From contig NZ_VJWA01000002.1 in NCBI RefSeq assembly GCF_007097155.1, forward strand, positions 372,001 through 436,000: a DNA stretch of 64,000 nt, written 5' to 3'. Source of the stretch: Glacieibacterium frigidum (GTDB lineage Bacteria > Pseudomonadota > Alphaproteobacteria > Sphingomonadales > Sphingomonadaceae). The notes under the pieces are model-generated. The model was not told where the DNA came from and searched no databases. It saw nothing but the letters and a program-made list of their open reading frames with translations. This document shows positions 9,643-18,673 of this stretch, piece after piece (position 1 is the first letter of the stretch; the number at the start of each line of letters is the position of its first letter). The position numbers and the translations under genes were made by a program.

Positions 9643-10470
9643 ATGCCGTCACCCTGGGAACATCACGCGCAGTCCGGTGTCGCCGACGACATCGATTTCG
9701 AGATCAAGGGTCAGGAGCTGCAGTTCGTCGAGATCGAGCTCGATCCCGGCGAGAGCGCGGTCGCCGAGGCCGGTGCCTTCGTGTGGAAGGACGCGCGGAT
9801 CGGCATGACGACGGTGTTCGGCGACGGCAGCGGCGAACAGGGCGGCGGCTTCATGGGCAAGCTGCTAGGCGCCGGCAAGCGGCTGGTGACCGGCGAGAGC
9901 CTGTTCACGACGGTGTTCACCAACAACGGTCAGGGCAAGGCGCGCGTCGCCTTCGCGTCGCCGACGCCGGGCGCGATCCTGCCGCTCAAGCTCGACAAGT
10001 ACGGCGGGCGGCTGATCTGTCAGAAGGACAGCTTCCTCGCCGCCGCCAAGGGCGTGTCGATCGGCATCGAGTTCCAGCGCCGCGCCATGACCGGCCTGTT
10101 CGGCGGCGAGGGCTTCATCATGCAGAAGCTCGAGGGCGACGGCTGGGTCTTCGTCCAGATGGGCGGCACCGTCGTCGAGCGCGAGCTGAAGGCGGGCGAG
10201 GAGCTGCACGTCGATACCGGCTGCCTCGCCGCCTATACCTCGACGGTCGACTTCGACCTCGTCATGGCGGGCGGCGTGCGCAGCGCGATCTTCGGCGGCG
10301 AAGGCCTGTTCTTCGCGCGCCTGACCGGCCCGGGCCACGTCTGGATCCAGTCGCTGCCCTTCGCGCGCCTGTCGGGCCGCATCGTTGCGGCAGCTGGCGG
10401 CACGGGGCAGAACCGCGGCGAAGGCTCGATGCTCGGCGGCCTCGGCGACATCATCGGCGGCAATCGGTAA
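9643..10470 (+). CDS. AIM24/TIGR00266 family protein
   Basis: A 275-residue soluble protein of the AIM24 beta-prism family, which is widespread in bacteria, has mitochondrial homologues, and has no settled biochemical role. Visible features are the glycine-rich hairpins GEQGGGFMGKLLGAGKRL and GLFGGEGFIMQKLEGDGWVF, LAAYTSTVDFDL, and GPGHVWIQSLPFARLSGRI, all typical of the family. There is a fair ribosome-binding site (AGGAG) before the ATG. It reads in the same direction as the DUF481, DUF427 and 98-residue genes that follow. Confidence 0.88.
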   Translation: MPSPWEHHAQSGVADDIDFEIKGQELQFVEIELDPGESAVAEAGAFVWKDARIGMTTVFGDGSGEQGGGFMGKLLGAGKRLVTGESLFTTVFTNNGQGKARVAFASPTPGAILPLKLDKYGGRLICQKDSFLAAAKGVSIGIEFQRRAMTGLFGGEGFIMQKLEGDGWVFVQMGGTVVERELKAGEELHVDTGCLAAYTSTVDFDLVMAGGVRSAIFGGEGLFFARLTGPGHVWIQSLPFARLSGRIVAAAGGTGQNRGEGSMLGGLGDIIGGNR

Positions 10471-10513
10471 GAATTGGTCTTACACATTTGCGGCTGAGTG
10501 ATATCGTGCGGCG

Positions 10514-11389
10514 ATGCTCGCCACCGCCGCACTCGTCATCCCCGCCGCCGCCGTGCCGTTGCCGCCGGCGGTGGCGGCGATGCTCGATGCGGCTGCCGCG
10601 ACGGGCAATGCCGCGACGCTGAAGTCCGTTGCCGACATGGCGCGCCAGACCAACCCGGGGGCGCGCGCCGATGTCGACGCGCGCCTGGCGGGCTATGCCG
10701 CGGCGGCCGCGAAGGCTCAGCAGGAGAGACTGGCGACGCAGGCCTGGCACGAGGGTATCTCGGGCCAGGGCGAGATCGGCCTAACCCGCTCGACGGGCAA
10801 TACCGACAGCACCGGGGTCGCGCTGCGCGTCAACCTGACCAAGAAGACGCGCAACTGGAAGCACGGCGTTCGCGCCACGGTCGACTATCAGCGGTCGAAC
10901 GGGGTGACGCGCAAGCAGCGCTATGCTGCGGGGTATGAGGGGAATGTGCGGCTGAACGACCGGCTGTACACGGTCGCGGTGCTGGGCTTCGAGCGCGACA
11001 GTTTCGCCGGCTATTCCAGCCGCTTCACCGAGTCGCTGGGCGTCGGCTACAAGCTGGTTTCATCGCGCGCGCTGACCGTGGGGGTCGAGGCCGGCGGGGC
11101 ACTGCGCCAGACCGCCTATGCGCGCATTCCGGACGAGAACAGCCCGGCCGGGCGGCTGGCGGTCGACACCAACTGGAAGCTGTCGCCCGAGATCGCGCTG
11201 ACCAGCAACGCCACCGCCTATGTCGAGGACGTCAACACGACGCTGGCCGCGACGACGGCGATGACCTTCAAGGTGACGAGTGCGCTGTCGGCGCGCGCCT
11301 CGGTGGTCGTGCGGCACGAGACCGACCCGCCGCCGCTGCTCGACGACACCGACACGACGACCGCCTTCACTCTCGTCTACGGCTTCTGA
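10514..11389 (+). CDS. DUF481 (YdiY-like) outer-membrane protein
   Basis: A 291-residue exported protein: residues 1-20 look like a signal peptide, an Ala-rich helical stretch follows (about 20-80), then a DUF481 domain with alternating beta strands (GQGEIGLTRSTGNTDSTG, then RQRYAAGYEGNVRLNDR-like strands). The chain ends in Phe, as outer-membrane barrels usually do. DUF481 proteins are thought to be salt- or stress-related outer-membrane barrels, but no activity is established. The N-terminus is short for a signal peptide, so the true start could differ. Confidence 0.82.
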   Translation: MLATAALVIPAAAVPLPPAVAAMLDAAAATGNAATLKSVADMARQTNPGARADVDARLAGYAAAAAKAQQERLATQAWHEGISGQGEIGLTRSTGNTDSTGVALRVNLTKKTRNWKHGVRATVDYQRSNGVTRKQRYAAGYEGNVRLNDRLYTVAVLGFERDSFAGYSSRFTESLGVGYKLVSSRALTVGVEAGGALRQTAYARIPDENSPAGRLAVDTNWKLSPEIALTSNATAYVEDVNTTLAATTAMTFKVTSALSARASVVVRHETDPPPLLDDTDTTTAFTLVYGF

Positions 11390-11421
11390 CCCGCCTATAT
11401 CGGGGACTCAAGGAGACGCGC

Positions 11422-11703
11422 ATGGTCAAGGCAGTGTGGAACGGCGTGACGATCGCCGAATCGGACGACACGGTGGTCGTCGAGAACAACCATTATTTCC
11501 CGTTGAGCGCCGTCGACCGCGCGCTGATCAAGCCGAGCGCGACGACGACCGTCTGCGGCTGGAAGGGCACCGCGAACTATTACACGATTGTCGCCGGCGG
11601 GGCGGAGAACAAGGACGCCGCCTGGTATTACGACGATCCCAAGGACGCGGCAGCGAACATTCGCGGCCGCGTCGCCTTCTGGAAGGGCGTCCGCGTCGGG
11701 TGA
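11422..11703 (+). CDS. DUF427 domain protein
   Basis: A 93-residue protein that is almost entirely one DUF427 domain. The diagnostic stretches are WNGVTIAESDDTVVVENNHYFP, with the conserved NxxYFP, then CGWKGTANYY and AWYYDDPKDAA. It has a good ribosome-binding site (AAGGAG, 7 nt before ATG). The function of the family is unknown. Its stop codon overlaps the GTG start of the following 98-residue gene, so the two are likely translated together. Confidence 0.9.
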   Translation: MVKAVWNGVTIAESDDTVVVENNHYFPLSAVDRALIKPSATTTVCGWKGTANYYTIVAGGAENKDAAWYYDDPKDAAANIRGRVAFWKGVRVG

Positions 11704-11996
11704 CCCGCGAGGGCGCGCGCGCCGCGCTGAATGCAGCGGTGGCGCGGCTGGTGGCGCGCGCGGCGGCCGAGCGCTGGCCGATCCGCGCCGATCACTGCTT
11801 CCTGCGCATCGGATACGACAATGCGGTCGGGGCGAAGTGGGACACGGTGGTCAAGGCGCCGGCATGGCGGAACCTGCCGGTCGACCGCATCGAGGCGGCG
11901 GCCGCGGTGCTGGGGCAGATCGAGGCCGAGGGGCGGGTTGCGCTCGATGCGCTGAACGCGGCGAGCCTCGGGTATCGCGGCAAGCTGCGACCCTGA
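11700..11996 (+). CDS. Conserved-looking 98-aa protein of unknown function
   Basis: I do not recognise this family with certainty. The reading frame begins with GTG overlapping the DUF427 stop (GTGA), which argues for a real, coupled gene. The product is Ala/Arg-rich and largely helical, with a central block DHCFLRIGYDNAVGAKWDTVV that looks conserved and two predicted amphipathic helices. It has no signal peptide or membrane span. Its 3' end is one base from the stop of the convergent LuxR-type regulator gene. Confidence 0.7.
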   Translation: MTREGARAALNAAVARLVARAAAERWPIRADHCFLRIGYDNAVGAKWDTVVKAPAWRNLPVDRIEAAAAVLGQIEAEGRVALDALNAASLGYRGKLRP

Positions 11997-11997
11997 C

Positions 11998-13134
11998 TCA
12001 GTCCGGCAGCGTCGCCACCACCGCTGCCAGCTGCGCCTGGCTCGTCACCCCGACCTTGCGGAACACGCTCTTCAGCAGGAAGCGCACCGCGTTGACGCTG
12101 ACGTTGCGCGTCGCGGCATAGTCGGCGACGCTCGCGCCCGCCGCGAGGCCCGCGGTCAGCCGCGCCTCCGCCGGCGTCAGCCCGTACCACGCAACCAGCC
12201 GCCCGGCATCGAGCGCCGGGGGATCGGTCGCGCCGCCGATCGTGACGATCAGCGCGGTGCCCTCGACCGCGCCGCCCAGCGCCCGCGCCGACTGCGCGGG
12301 AACCCGCGCCGCCAGCACGGCGGCGGGCATGCCGTCGGCGGTCTCGAGGCTGAACGCCGCGCTGGCGGGCAGGGTCGCCGCCGCGAGCGTCACCAGCCGC
12401 CGCTGCGCACCCGCATCGGTGAAGCGCAGCCGCTCGCCCGCGCAGCTGATCAGCCCGCGCGCCGCAAGCGCCGAGACGTGGCGGTTGGCGGTGACGATGC
12501 CCAGGTCGGCGCGCAGGCACAGCACCGCCGAGACCGCGCGGTCGGCGGCACTGCGCGCGGCGGCCGCGTCGAGTTCGGCCGCCGCGATCCGCCGGCTGAT
12601 CCGCACCGCGCGCTGGATGTGCGGCGCCAGCACGCGCAGGCCCCGGGTCAGCGCGAAGAGGTCGCGCGCCGACGGCCCCGGCATGACCAGCGCCAGCCGC
12701 GCCCCGTCGCGCCGGTCGAGGATGGCGATCAGCGCGCGGTCCATCCCCCAGCGGCTGAGGAAGTCGCGGCTCAGGCTGCTCTCGGCGAATTCGGCGCTGT
12801 CGATCAGGTCGGCGGTGTCGACGATGCTGCCCGCCCGCAGGTGCGCGACGCGGCGCGACCAGGGGTTCTCGCGCGCATGGACCGCCGAGTAGATCTCGGC
12901 GACCCCCGCCGCGACGCCGGCCGCGCCGATGAACTGCGCGCCTGCGATGCTCGGCCCCTCCCACATCAGGAAGGCGACGTCCCAGTGCAGGGGCCCGAGT
13001 GCGGCGACGATCCGCGCCAGCGTGTCGCTCCACCGCTCGGGATCGAGCGCGCATTCGTAGATCTCGCCGATCAGCGCGTCGAGCAGCTGCCAATCAGCCG
13101 CTGCCGGAGCCGAAAGATCGACGATTTCGCTCAT
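11998..13134 (-). CDS. LuxR-type helix-turn-helix transcriptional regulator
   Basis: A 378-residue regulator. The last 60 or so residues form a LuxR/GerE DNA-binding domain (LTPAEARLTAGLAAGASVADYA, then NAVRFLLKSVFRKVGV). The N-terminal 300 residues belong to the type common in sphingomonads and rhizobia, opening with LLDALIGEIYECALDPERW; this is not an acyl-homoserine-lactone domain that I can recognise. The ATG is preceded not by a ribosome-binding site but by a 20-bp perfect inverted repeat (13136-13155), suggesting autoregulation or a leaderless start. It is divergent from a PEP-CTERM gene. Confidence 0.85.
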   Translation of the reverse strand: MSEIVDLSAPAAADWQLLDALIGEIYECALDPERWSDTLARIVAALGPLHWDVAFLMWEGPSIAGAQFIGAAGVAAGVAEIYSAVHARENPWSRRVAHLRAGSIVDTADLIDSAEFAESSLSRDFLSRWGMDRALIAILDRRDGARLALVMPGPSARDLFALTRGLRVLAPHIQRAVRISRRIAAAELDAAAARSAADRAVSAVLCLRADLGIVTANRHVSALAARGLISCAGERLRFTDAGAQRRLVTLAAATLPASAAFSLETADGMPAAVLAARVPAQSARALGGAVEGTALIVTIGGATDPPALDAGRLVAWYGLTPAEARLTAGLAAGASVADYAATRNVSVNAVRFLLKSVFRKVGVTSQAQLAAVVATLPD

Positions 13135-13135
13135 T

Positions 13136-13155
13136 CGCTACCCGTCCGGGTAGCG
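13136..13155. promoter_or_regulatory. 20-bp palindrome, lux-box-like operator candidate
   Basis: CGCTACCCG-TC-CGGGTAGCG is a perfect inverted repeat with 9-bp arms and the CT-N12-AG spacing typical of LuxR-family binding sites. It ends one base before the regulator's start codon and lies 52 bp upstream of the divergent PEP-CTERM gene. Binding by the neighbouring LuxR-type protein is an inference from position and form. Confidence 0.55.
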
Positions 13156-13207
13156 CGGTGAACCCCGCGCAGCGTCATGACTCGCCCCGTCAATCAGGGA
13201 GTGAGTT

Positions 13208-13927
13208 ATGCGACGTCTTCAAATCTTGGCAATGCTGACCGGAGTCGCGGTTGCGGTACCGGCGGCCGCGGAGCACATCGTGCTCGACACCAGCCTGCTG
13301 CCCAGCGCGCAGGGCTGGACCTTCGTCGGGTCCGACGAAGCGGGCGCCTTCGCCGTCGATGGCGGCGAGCTGGTGCAGTCCACCGTGGCGCGCGGCTTCG
13401 GTGCCGCCGCCGACGAGGCGTATTACGCCCGCACGATCAGCATCGACCCGTCCGACCGCTTCGCGCTGACGATAGTCGCGTCGATCTCGGCCGCCACCAG
13501 CCCCGCAGGCCTCGACTTTCCGTTCGGCTTCTCGTTCGGCGTCGGCACGCCCGCGCAGTACAGCTATGTCGGCGTCGGCGGCCCGCGGGTCGCAGCGACG
13601 ACGATGCTCCCGGTGCCCGCCTATTTCGATTTCCCGCCGGGCTATGACCCGCTGGCCTTCAACACCTATCGGCTGAGCGGCGGAGGCGGCTTTGCGACGC
13701 TGACGATCAACGGCGTGGCGGTGTTCAGCAACGCGGCCTTCACGCCGGTGTTCGGCAGCCAGCTGCTGTTCGGCGACGGCACCTTCCTCGGCAACGCCGA
13801 CGGGCGCATCCGTTCGCTCGAGTTCAGCAGCGGCGCGGTGCCCGAGCCCGCCAGCTGGGCGCTGATGATCGCAGGCTTCGGCGCGGTCGGGGTGGCAGCG
13901 CGGCGGCGGCGTGTCGCAGCCGCGTGA
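13208..13927 (+). CDS. PEPxxWA-CTERM sorting-domain protein (exported)
   Basis: A 239-residue secreted protein. Residues 1-21 are a signal peptide (ends VPAAAEH). The C-terminus carries the tripartite sorting signal: VPEPASWALM, a hydrophobic stretch IAGFGAVGVAA, and an arginine cluster RRRR. Such proteins are processed at the membrane by an exosortase/archaeosortase-type enzyme that is not in this window. The middle has no domain I recognise; it is beta-rich and resembles a lectin-like or extracellular-matrix fold. The start has a GGGAG ribosome-binding site. A strong hairpin follows 7 bp after the stop. Confidence 0.85.
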   Translation: MRRLQILAMLTGVAVAVPAAAEHIVLDTSLLPSAQGWTFVGSDEAGAFAVDGGELVQSTVARGFGAAADEAYYARTISIDPSDRFALTIVASISAATSPAGLDFPFGFSFGVGTPAQYSYVGVGGPRVAATTMLPVPAYFDFPPGYDPLAFNTYRLSGGGGFATLTINGVAVFSNAAFTPVFGSQLLFGDGTFLGNADGRIRSLEFSSGAVPEPASWALMIAGFGAVGVAARRRRVAAA

Positions 13928-13934
13928 CGAGTGC

Positions 13935-13960
13935 GGCCGCCGCCTGTAAGGGCGGCGGCC
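13935..13960. terminator. GC hairpin between PEP-CTERM gene and trpG
   Basis: Ten perfectly paired bases, GGCCGCCGCC and GGCGGCGGCC, around a 6-nt loop (TGTAAG). It starts 7 bp after the PEP-CTERM stop and ends exactly at the base before the trpG ATG. There is no T-run, so it may be a terminator, an RNA stabiliser, or a structure covering the trpG start. Confidence 0.65.
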
Positions 13961-14560
13961 ATGATCCTCGTCATCGATAACTACGACAGCTTCACCTACA
14001 ACCTCGTCCATTACCTCCAGGAGCTGGGGGTAGCGGTCGAGGTGGCGCGCAACGATGCGCTGAGCGTCGACGAGGCGCTGGCACTGCGCCCCCGGGCGGT
14101 ACTTCTGTCGCCGGGGCCGTGCACGCCGAACGAGGCGGGGATCAGCCTCGACCTTATCGCCGCCGCCGCCGCCGCGCGCCTGCCGGTGCTCGGGGTCTGC
14201 CTCGGCTACCAGGCGATCGGCCAGGCGTTCGGAGCCAGGGTCGTGCGCGCCGACACGGTCATGCACGGCAAGACGTCGCCTATTCACCACGACGGCAGCG
14301 GCGTCTTCGCAGGGCTCCCGAGCCCCTACGAGGCGACGCGCTACCACTCGCTGATCCTCGACGCCGACCTGCCGGACTCGCTCGTCGCCAACGCGCGCAC
14401 CGCCGACGGCATCGTCATGGGGCTGCACCACCGCGACCTGCCGCTGCACGGGGTGCTGTTCCATCCCGAAAGCATCGCCAGCGAACATGGCCACGCGCTG
14501 CTGAGCAATTTCCTGGCCCTTGCGGGCATCGCCCACACGCCGCTGGCCGCCGCCGCGTGA
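13961..14560 (+). CDS. trpG: Anthranilate synthase component II (glutamine amidotransferase)
   Basis: Supplies ammonia from glutamine to TrpE; in many bacteria it also serves 4-aminobenzoate synthesis. The 199-residue class I amidotransferase begins [14 protein letters not shown], has the nucleophile Cys in [10 protein letters not shown], the oxyanion/allosteric HGKTS, and the His-Glu pair in [12 protein letters not shown] start at 13961, not at an ATG 30 bp upstream, because the family begins precisely here. No ribosome-binding site is visible: a 10-bp hairpin abuts the start codon. The trpD gene is coupled downstream by GTGA. Confidence 0.95.
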   Translation: MILVIDNYDSFTYNLVHYLQELGVAVEVARNDALSVDEALALRPRAVLLSPGPCTPNEAGISLDLIAAAAAARLPVLGVCLGYQAIGQAFGARVVRADTVMHGKTSPIHHDGSGVFAGLPSPYEATRYHSLILDADLPDSLVANARTADGIVMGLHHRDLPLHGVLFHPESIASEHGHALLSNFLALAGIAHTPLAAAA

Positions 14561-15543
14561 TCCGCCTCCCCGATCCCGCCGTCGCGCTCGATGCCGCGGC
14601 GGCCGAAGCCGCGTTCGGCGACATCCTCGACGGCCGCGTCGACGACGGCGCGATCCACGACTTCCTGCTCGGCATCACGCTGCGCGACGAGACCGCCCCC
14701 GAGATCGCCGGCGCCACCCGGGCGCTCCGTGCGCGCATGATCCGGGTCGCCGCCCCCGCGGGCGCGATCGACGTCTGCGGCACCGGCGGCGACGGCGCGC
14801 ACAGCCTCAACATCTCGACCGCCGTCGCGATCGTCGTCGCGGCGTGCGGCGTGCCGGTCGCCAAGCACGGCAACCGTGCCGCGAGCTCCAAGGCAGGCGC
14901 CGCCGACACGCTGGAGGCGCTGGGCCTGAACCTCGACCGCGCGTCGGCCAGCGCCAAGGAGTCGCTGAACGCGCTCGGCATCGCCTTCCTGTTCGCCCAG
15001 AAGCACCACCCCGCGCTCGGCCGCCTCGCCCCGATCCGGCGCGCCATCGGGCGGCGGACGATCCTCAACCTGCTCGGGCCGCTCGCCAATCCGGCAGGGG
15101 TCACGCGGCAGCTGATCGGCGTCGCGCGCGTCGACTATCTGCCGACCTTCACCGCGGCGCTGGCGATGTTGGGCAGCGACGCCGCGCTGGTGGTGTCGGG
15201 CGAGGACAGCCTCGACGAGCTGTCGATCGCCGGCCCCAGCCGCGCCTTGGCGATCGGCCCGTGCGGACCGCCCGAACAGACAATCGTGCCCGAAGACTGC
15301 GGCCTGACCCGCCACCCACTCGACTCGCTGCGCGGCGGCGACCCGGCGTTCAATGCCGCCGCGCTGACCGCGCTGCTCGACGGCGCGCCGGGCGCCTATC
15401 GCGACGCGGTCGTCCTCAACACCGCGGGTGCGCTGATCGTCGCGGGACTCGCCGCCGACTGGCCGGCGGGTGCGGCACTGGCAGCGGCGGCGATCGACGA
15501 CGGGCGCTCGGCCGCGCTGCTTCGGGCCTGGCTGGCGTTCTAG
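14557..15543 (+). CDS. trpD: Anthranilate phosphoribosyltransferase
   Basis: Second step of tryptophan synthesis: transfers phosphoribose from PRPP to anthranilate. The 328-residue product has the PRPP/Mg site [14 protein letters not shown], the [21 protein letters not shown] substrate loop and LGPLANPAG in the expected order. The start is GTG at 14557, overlapping the trpG stop; earlier codons in this frame lie inside trpG and do not look like protein of this family. The gene is followed by a small membrane protein gene and a serine hydrolase before trpC. Confidence 0.96.
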   Translation: MIRLPDPAVALDAAAAEAAFGDILDGRVDDGAIHDFLLGITLRDETAPEIAGATRALRARMIRVAAPAGAIDVCGTGGDGAHSLNISTAVAIVVAACGVPVAKHGNRAASSKAGAADTLEALGLNLDRASASAKESLNALGIAFLFAQKHHPALGRLAPIRRAIGRRTILNLLGPLANPAGVTRQLIGVARVDYLPTFTAALAMLGSDAALVVSGEDSLDELSIAGPSRALAIGPCGPPEQTIVPEDCGLTRHPLDSLRGGDPAFNAAALTALLDGAPGAYRDAVVLNTAGALIVAGLAADWPAGAALAAAAIDDGRSAALLRAWLAF

Positions 15544-15584
15544 CGGCACTTGACCCGCGGGGCGGAGGGGCAGAAGCTCAGGCC

Positions 15585-15812
15585 ATGACGGGTGAGACCT
15601 ACGTACTCCTCAGCAGCGCGGTGACCTTCGGCGTGCCGCTCGTCCTCGCGGTGCTTCAGCTGCGCGGCCTCGGCCCCTCGGCGCGCGGCGGCGAGGAACC
15701 GCCGCCGCCACCGGTGATCGCACCCCTGCCCCGCCCGCTCCCCGACTGCCTGCTGCCCCGCCCCGTCGCGCGCCCTGCCGCGACTCGCGTCCGCATCCTC
15801 GAGGACGCCTGA
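15585..15812 (+). CDS. Small single-span membrane protein, unknown
   Basis: A 75-residue open frame starting 41 bp after trpD. Residues 6-26 form one hydrophobic span (YVLLSSAVTFGVPLVLAVLQL), followed by a proline-rich tail (EEPPPPPVIAPLPRPLPD) probably in the cytoplasm. No family recognised. Its size, clean membrane helix and place between conserved genes support a real gene, but the ribosome-binding site is weak. Confidence 0.55.
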   Translation: MTGETYVLLSSAVTFGVPLVLAVLQLRGLGPSARGGEEPPPPPVIAPLPRPLPDCLLPRPVARPAATRVRILEDA

Positions 15813-15887
15813 CCGAGGCATCTTAGGCGTTGCCCGATTTCGTTTCGGGGCTAGTGTGCGGGCGTCTGACTAGCCGGGGACTTCGGG

Positions 15888-17852
15888 ATGCGCATCAGCT
15901 TTGCGGTAGCGGCCATTTTGCTTGCCGGGGCATCTGCGCTGCCAGCCGCGCCAGCCTTGGCCGCGACGGCTGCTCCTGCGCGCCCGACCTTCACCACGCC
16001 TGACGCCTGGACCCGGCGCGACGACCCCAAATTCGTCGAACTGACCGCGCCCGAGGGCGATACCCGCCTCGCCATCGTCGATGTCGCGTCCGCCGCCGAT
16101 GCCAGGGCCGCCGTCGCCGCGGCGTGGAAGCTGTGGAAGCCCGACTTCGCGCGCCCGCCCAAGCTCGTCACCCTGCGCGCCGCACGCAACGGCTGGGACG
16201 AGCGGCAGGTCGTCGACTACGAGGTCTCGCCAAACGAGAAGCGCGGCATCCAGGCGGTCGCCTTCCGCGCCGGCACCGGCTGGACGGTACTGATCCTCGA
16301 CGGGTCGGAGGCGACGCTGGAAAAGCGCGGTGCCGCCGTCGGCCTGGTCCTGCAGAGCCTGCGCCCCGCGGGCTACGCGCGCGAGACCTTCGCGGGCCGC
16401 ACCCCACTGCCGATGACACCAGAGCGCATCGCGCAGCTGCAGGCGTTCGTCGGCGAGGCGATGCAGCAGCTCGGCATCCCCGGCGCGGCCTTCGCGCTGA
16501 CCGACCGCAAAGGCACGATCTATTCCACCGGCCTCGGCGTGCGCGAACTCGGGCGCCCCGCCAAGGTCAGCGCCGACAGCGAATTCATGATCGCGTCGAA
16601 CACCAAGGGCATGTCGACGCTGCTCCTCGCCAAGCTCGTCGATGAGGGCAGGCTGACCTGGGACCAGCCGGTGACGCAGCTGTATCCCGCGTTCAAGCTG
16701 GGCAGCGCCGACACGACGTCGAAGGTGCTCGTCCGCCACTTGGTTTGCGCCTGCACCGGCCTGCCGCGCAAGGACATGGAGTGGCTGTTCAACACCAATT
16801 CCGCGAGCCCCGCATCGGGCACCTTCACCCAGCTCGCCGCGACCGCACCGACCAGCGGTTTCGGCGAGGTCTTCCAGTACAACAACCTCATGGCGTCGGC
16901 GGCGGGCTATCTCGGCGGCCACCTCGCCTATCCGGGCATGGAGCTGGGCAAGGCCTATGACCGGGCGATGGAGGAGAAGATCTTCAAGCCGCTCGGCATG
17001 ACCGCGACGACCTTCGACTATGCGAAGGCGATGGCCGGCGACTGGGCGCGGCCGCACGGCGACAGCATCGACGGCGCGACCGTCGCCTTCGGCAACGCGG
17101 GGATGAAGCTCAACCGCTCGGTCATCCCGTACCGCCCGGCGGGCGGCGCCTGGTCGACCGCCAACGACCTGATCAAGTACGTGCGCTTCGAACTGAACGA
17201 GGGCCGTCTCGACAACGGTACGCAGTGGGTATCGGCGAAGAACCTGCTCGAGCGGCGCGCTCCGTTCGTGCCGGTCGGCGAGGACCGTTTCTACGGCATG
17301 GGCATGCAGACCGACCGCGACCTGGGCGTCGACGTCGTCCACCACGGCGGCAGCATGTTCGGCTACAAGTCGGACATCATGCTGGTCCCGTCGGCGGGCA
17401 TCGGCGCGGTCATCCTGACCAATGCCGAGGACGGCCAGTCGCTGCTGCGGCCGTTCATGCGGCGGCTGCTCGAGCTGATCTACGACGGCAAGCCCGAGGC
17501 GGCGGGCGACGTCGCGGCTGCCGCGGCACGGATCAAGGCCGAGTTCGCCAAGGAGCGCCAGCTGATCGCCCTGCCGCCCGACCCGGCCGCGGTCGCGGCG
17601 CTGGCGGGTGCCTATACCAGCCCCGAACTCGGGCCGCTCAAAATCGAGAAGCGCGGGCCCGACGTGCTGTTCAGCTTCACCACGGTGACCTCGAAAGCGG
17701 CGACCAAGAAGAACGACGACGGCTCGATCTCGTTCGTGATGACCGACCCGACGATCGCCTACGCCCCCGTCGTCGTCGCGAAGGACGGCGACCGGCGCGC
17801 GCTGATCATCCGCGACGGGCAGCACGAGTATCGGTTCGCCGAAGTCCGCTAG
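15888..17852 (+). CDS. Serine hydrolase, class C beta-lactamase family, exported
   Basis: A 654-residue secreted or periplasmic hydrolase with a signal peptide (residues 1-26, ending PALAATAAP). An N-terminal extra domain of about 150 residues precedes a beta-lactamase/DD-peptidase-like domain (about 175-520) that shows the three sites: nucleophile in IASNTKGMS (SxxK), the YNN triad in FQYNNLMAS, and HHGGSMFG as the third motif. A C-terminal lipocalin-like region (about 560-650) is common in such esterases and D-peptidases. Substrate is unknown. The gene interrupts the trpD-trpC order found in relatives. Confidence 0.87.
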   Translation: MRISFAVAAILLAGASALPAAPALAATAAPARPTFTTPDAWTRRDDPKFVELTAPEGDTRLAIVDVASAADARAAVAAAWKLWKPDFARPPKLVTLRAARNGWDERQVVDYEVSPNEKRGIQAVAFRAGTGWTVLILDGSEATLEKRGAAVGLVLQSLRPAGYARETFAGRTPLPMTPERIAQLQAFVGEAMQQLGIPGAAFALTDRKGTIYSTGLGVRELGRPAKVSADSEFMIASNTKGMSTLLLAKLVDEGRLTWDQPVTQLYPAFKLGSADTTSKVLVRHLVCACTGLPRKDMEWLFNTNSASPASGTFTQLAATAPTSGFGEVFQYNNLMASAAGYLGGHLAYPGMELGKAYDRAMEEKIFKPLGMTATTFDYAKAMAGDWARPHGDSIDGATVAFGNAGMKLNRSVIPYRPAGGAWSTANDLIKYVRFELNEGRLDNGTQWVSAKNLLERRAPFVPVGEDRFYGMGMQTDRDLGVDVVHHGGSMFGYKSDIMLVPSAGIGAVILTNAEDGQSLLRPFMRRLLELIYDGKPEAAGDVAAAAARIKAEFAKERQLIALPPDPAAVAALAGAYTSPELGPLKIEKRGPDVLFSFTTVTSKAATKKNDDGSISFVMTDPTIAYAPVVVAKDGDRRALIIRDGQHEYRFAEVR

Positions 17853-17890
17853 GTTTCCACCGGCGCGGTCCATCGCTACACGCGGGGGCG

Positions 17891-18673
17891 ATGACCGATC
17901 TCCTGACCCGCATCTGCGCCGACACGCGCGCCGAAGTCGACCGGCGCAAGGCCCTGCGGTCGATCGCCGACCTCGACCGTGCCGCCGCTGCACAGTCCGC
18001 GCCTCGGGGCTTCCGCGCCGCGCTCGACGCCGCACCGGGGTTCGCGCTGATCGCCGAGGTCAAGAAGGCGTCGCCGTCGAAGGGGGTGATCCGTGCCGAC
18101 TTCGACCCCGCCGCCCATGCCCGCGCCTATCAGGCAGGCGGTGCGGCGTGCCTGTCGGTGCTGACCGACGCGCCGTATTTCCAGGGACACGAGGACTATC
18201 TCGTCGCGGCGCGCGCCGCGTGCACGCTGCCGGTGCTGCGCAAGGATTTCATGCTCGATCCCTGGCAGGTCGCCGAAGCGCGCGCGATCGGCGCGGATGC
18301 GATCCTGATCATCGTCGCGGCACTCGACGACGGGGCGATGGCCGAGATCGAGGCGGCCGCGATCGAGCGCGGCATGGACGTGCTGGTCGAGGTTCACGAC
18401 GCCGCCGAACTCGAGCGGGCATTGCAGCTGAAGTCGCGCCTGATCGGCGTCAACAACCGGAACTTGCGCGATTTTTCGGTCGATTTCGCGCGCACCTACG
18501 AGCTCGTCGGGCGGGCGCCGCCGGGGTGCACCTTCGTCGCCGAGAGCGGGCTGACCGGTCACGCCGACCTCGCCGCGATGGCGGAGCATGGCGTGCGCTG
18601 CTTCCTCGTCGGCGAGACGCTGATGCGCGCCCCCGATGTCGAGGCCGCGACGCGCGAACTGCTCGGCCGATGA
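17891..18673 (+). CDS. trpC: Indole-3-glycerol-phosphate synthase
   Basis: Fourth step of tryptophan synthesis: ring closure of carboxyphenylaminodeoxyribulose phosphate. The 260-residue TIM barrel contains the catalytic stretch [47 protein letters not shown] and [10 protein letters not shown]. The start was set at ATG 17891, where family similarity begins. It overlaps moaC by ATGA. The trpC-moaC-moeA order is typical of sphingomonads and other alphaproteobacteria. Confidence 0.97.
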   Translation: MTDLLTRICADTRAEVDRRKALRSIADLDRAAAAQSAPRGFRAALDAAPGFALIAEVKKASPSKGVIRADFDPAAHARAYQAGGAACLSVLTDAPYFQGHEDYLVAARAACTLPVLRKDFMLDPWQVAEARAIGADAILIIVAALDDGAMAEIEAAAIERGMDVLVEVHDAAELERALQLKSRLIGVNNRNLRDFSVDFARTYELVGRAPPGCTFVAESGLTGHADLAAMAEHGVRCFLVGETLMRAPDVEAATRELLGR

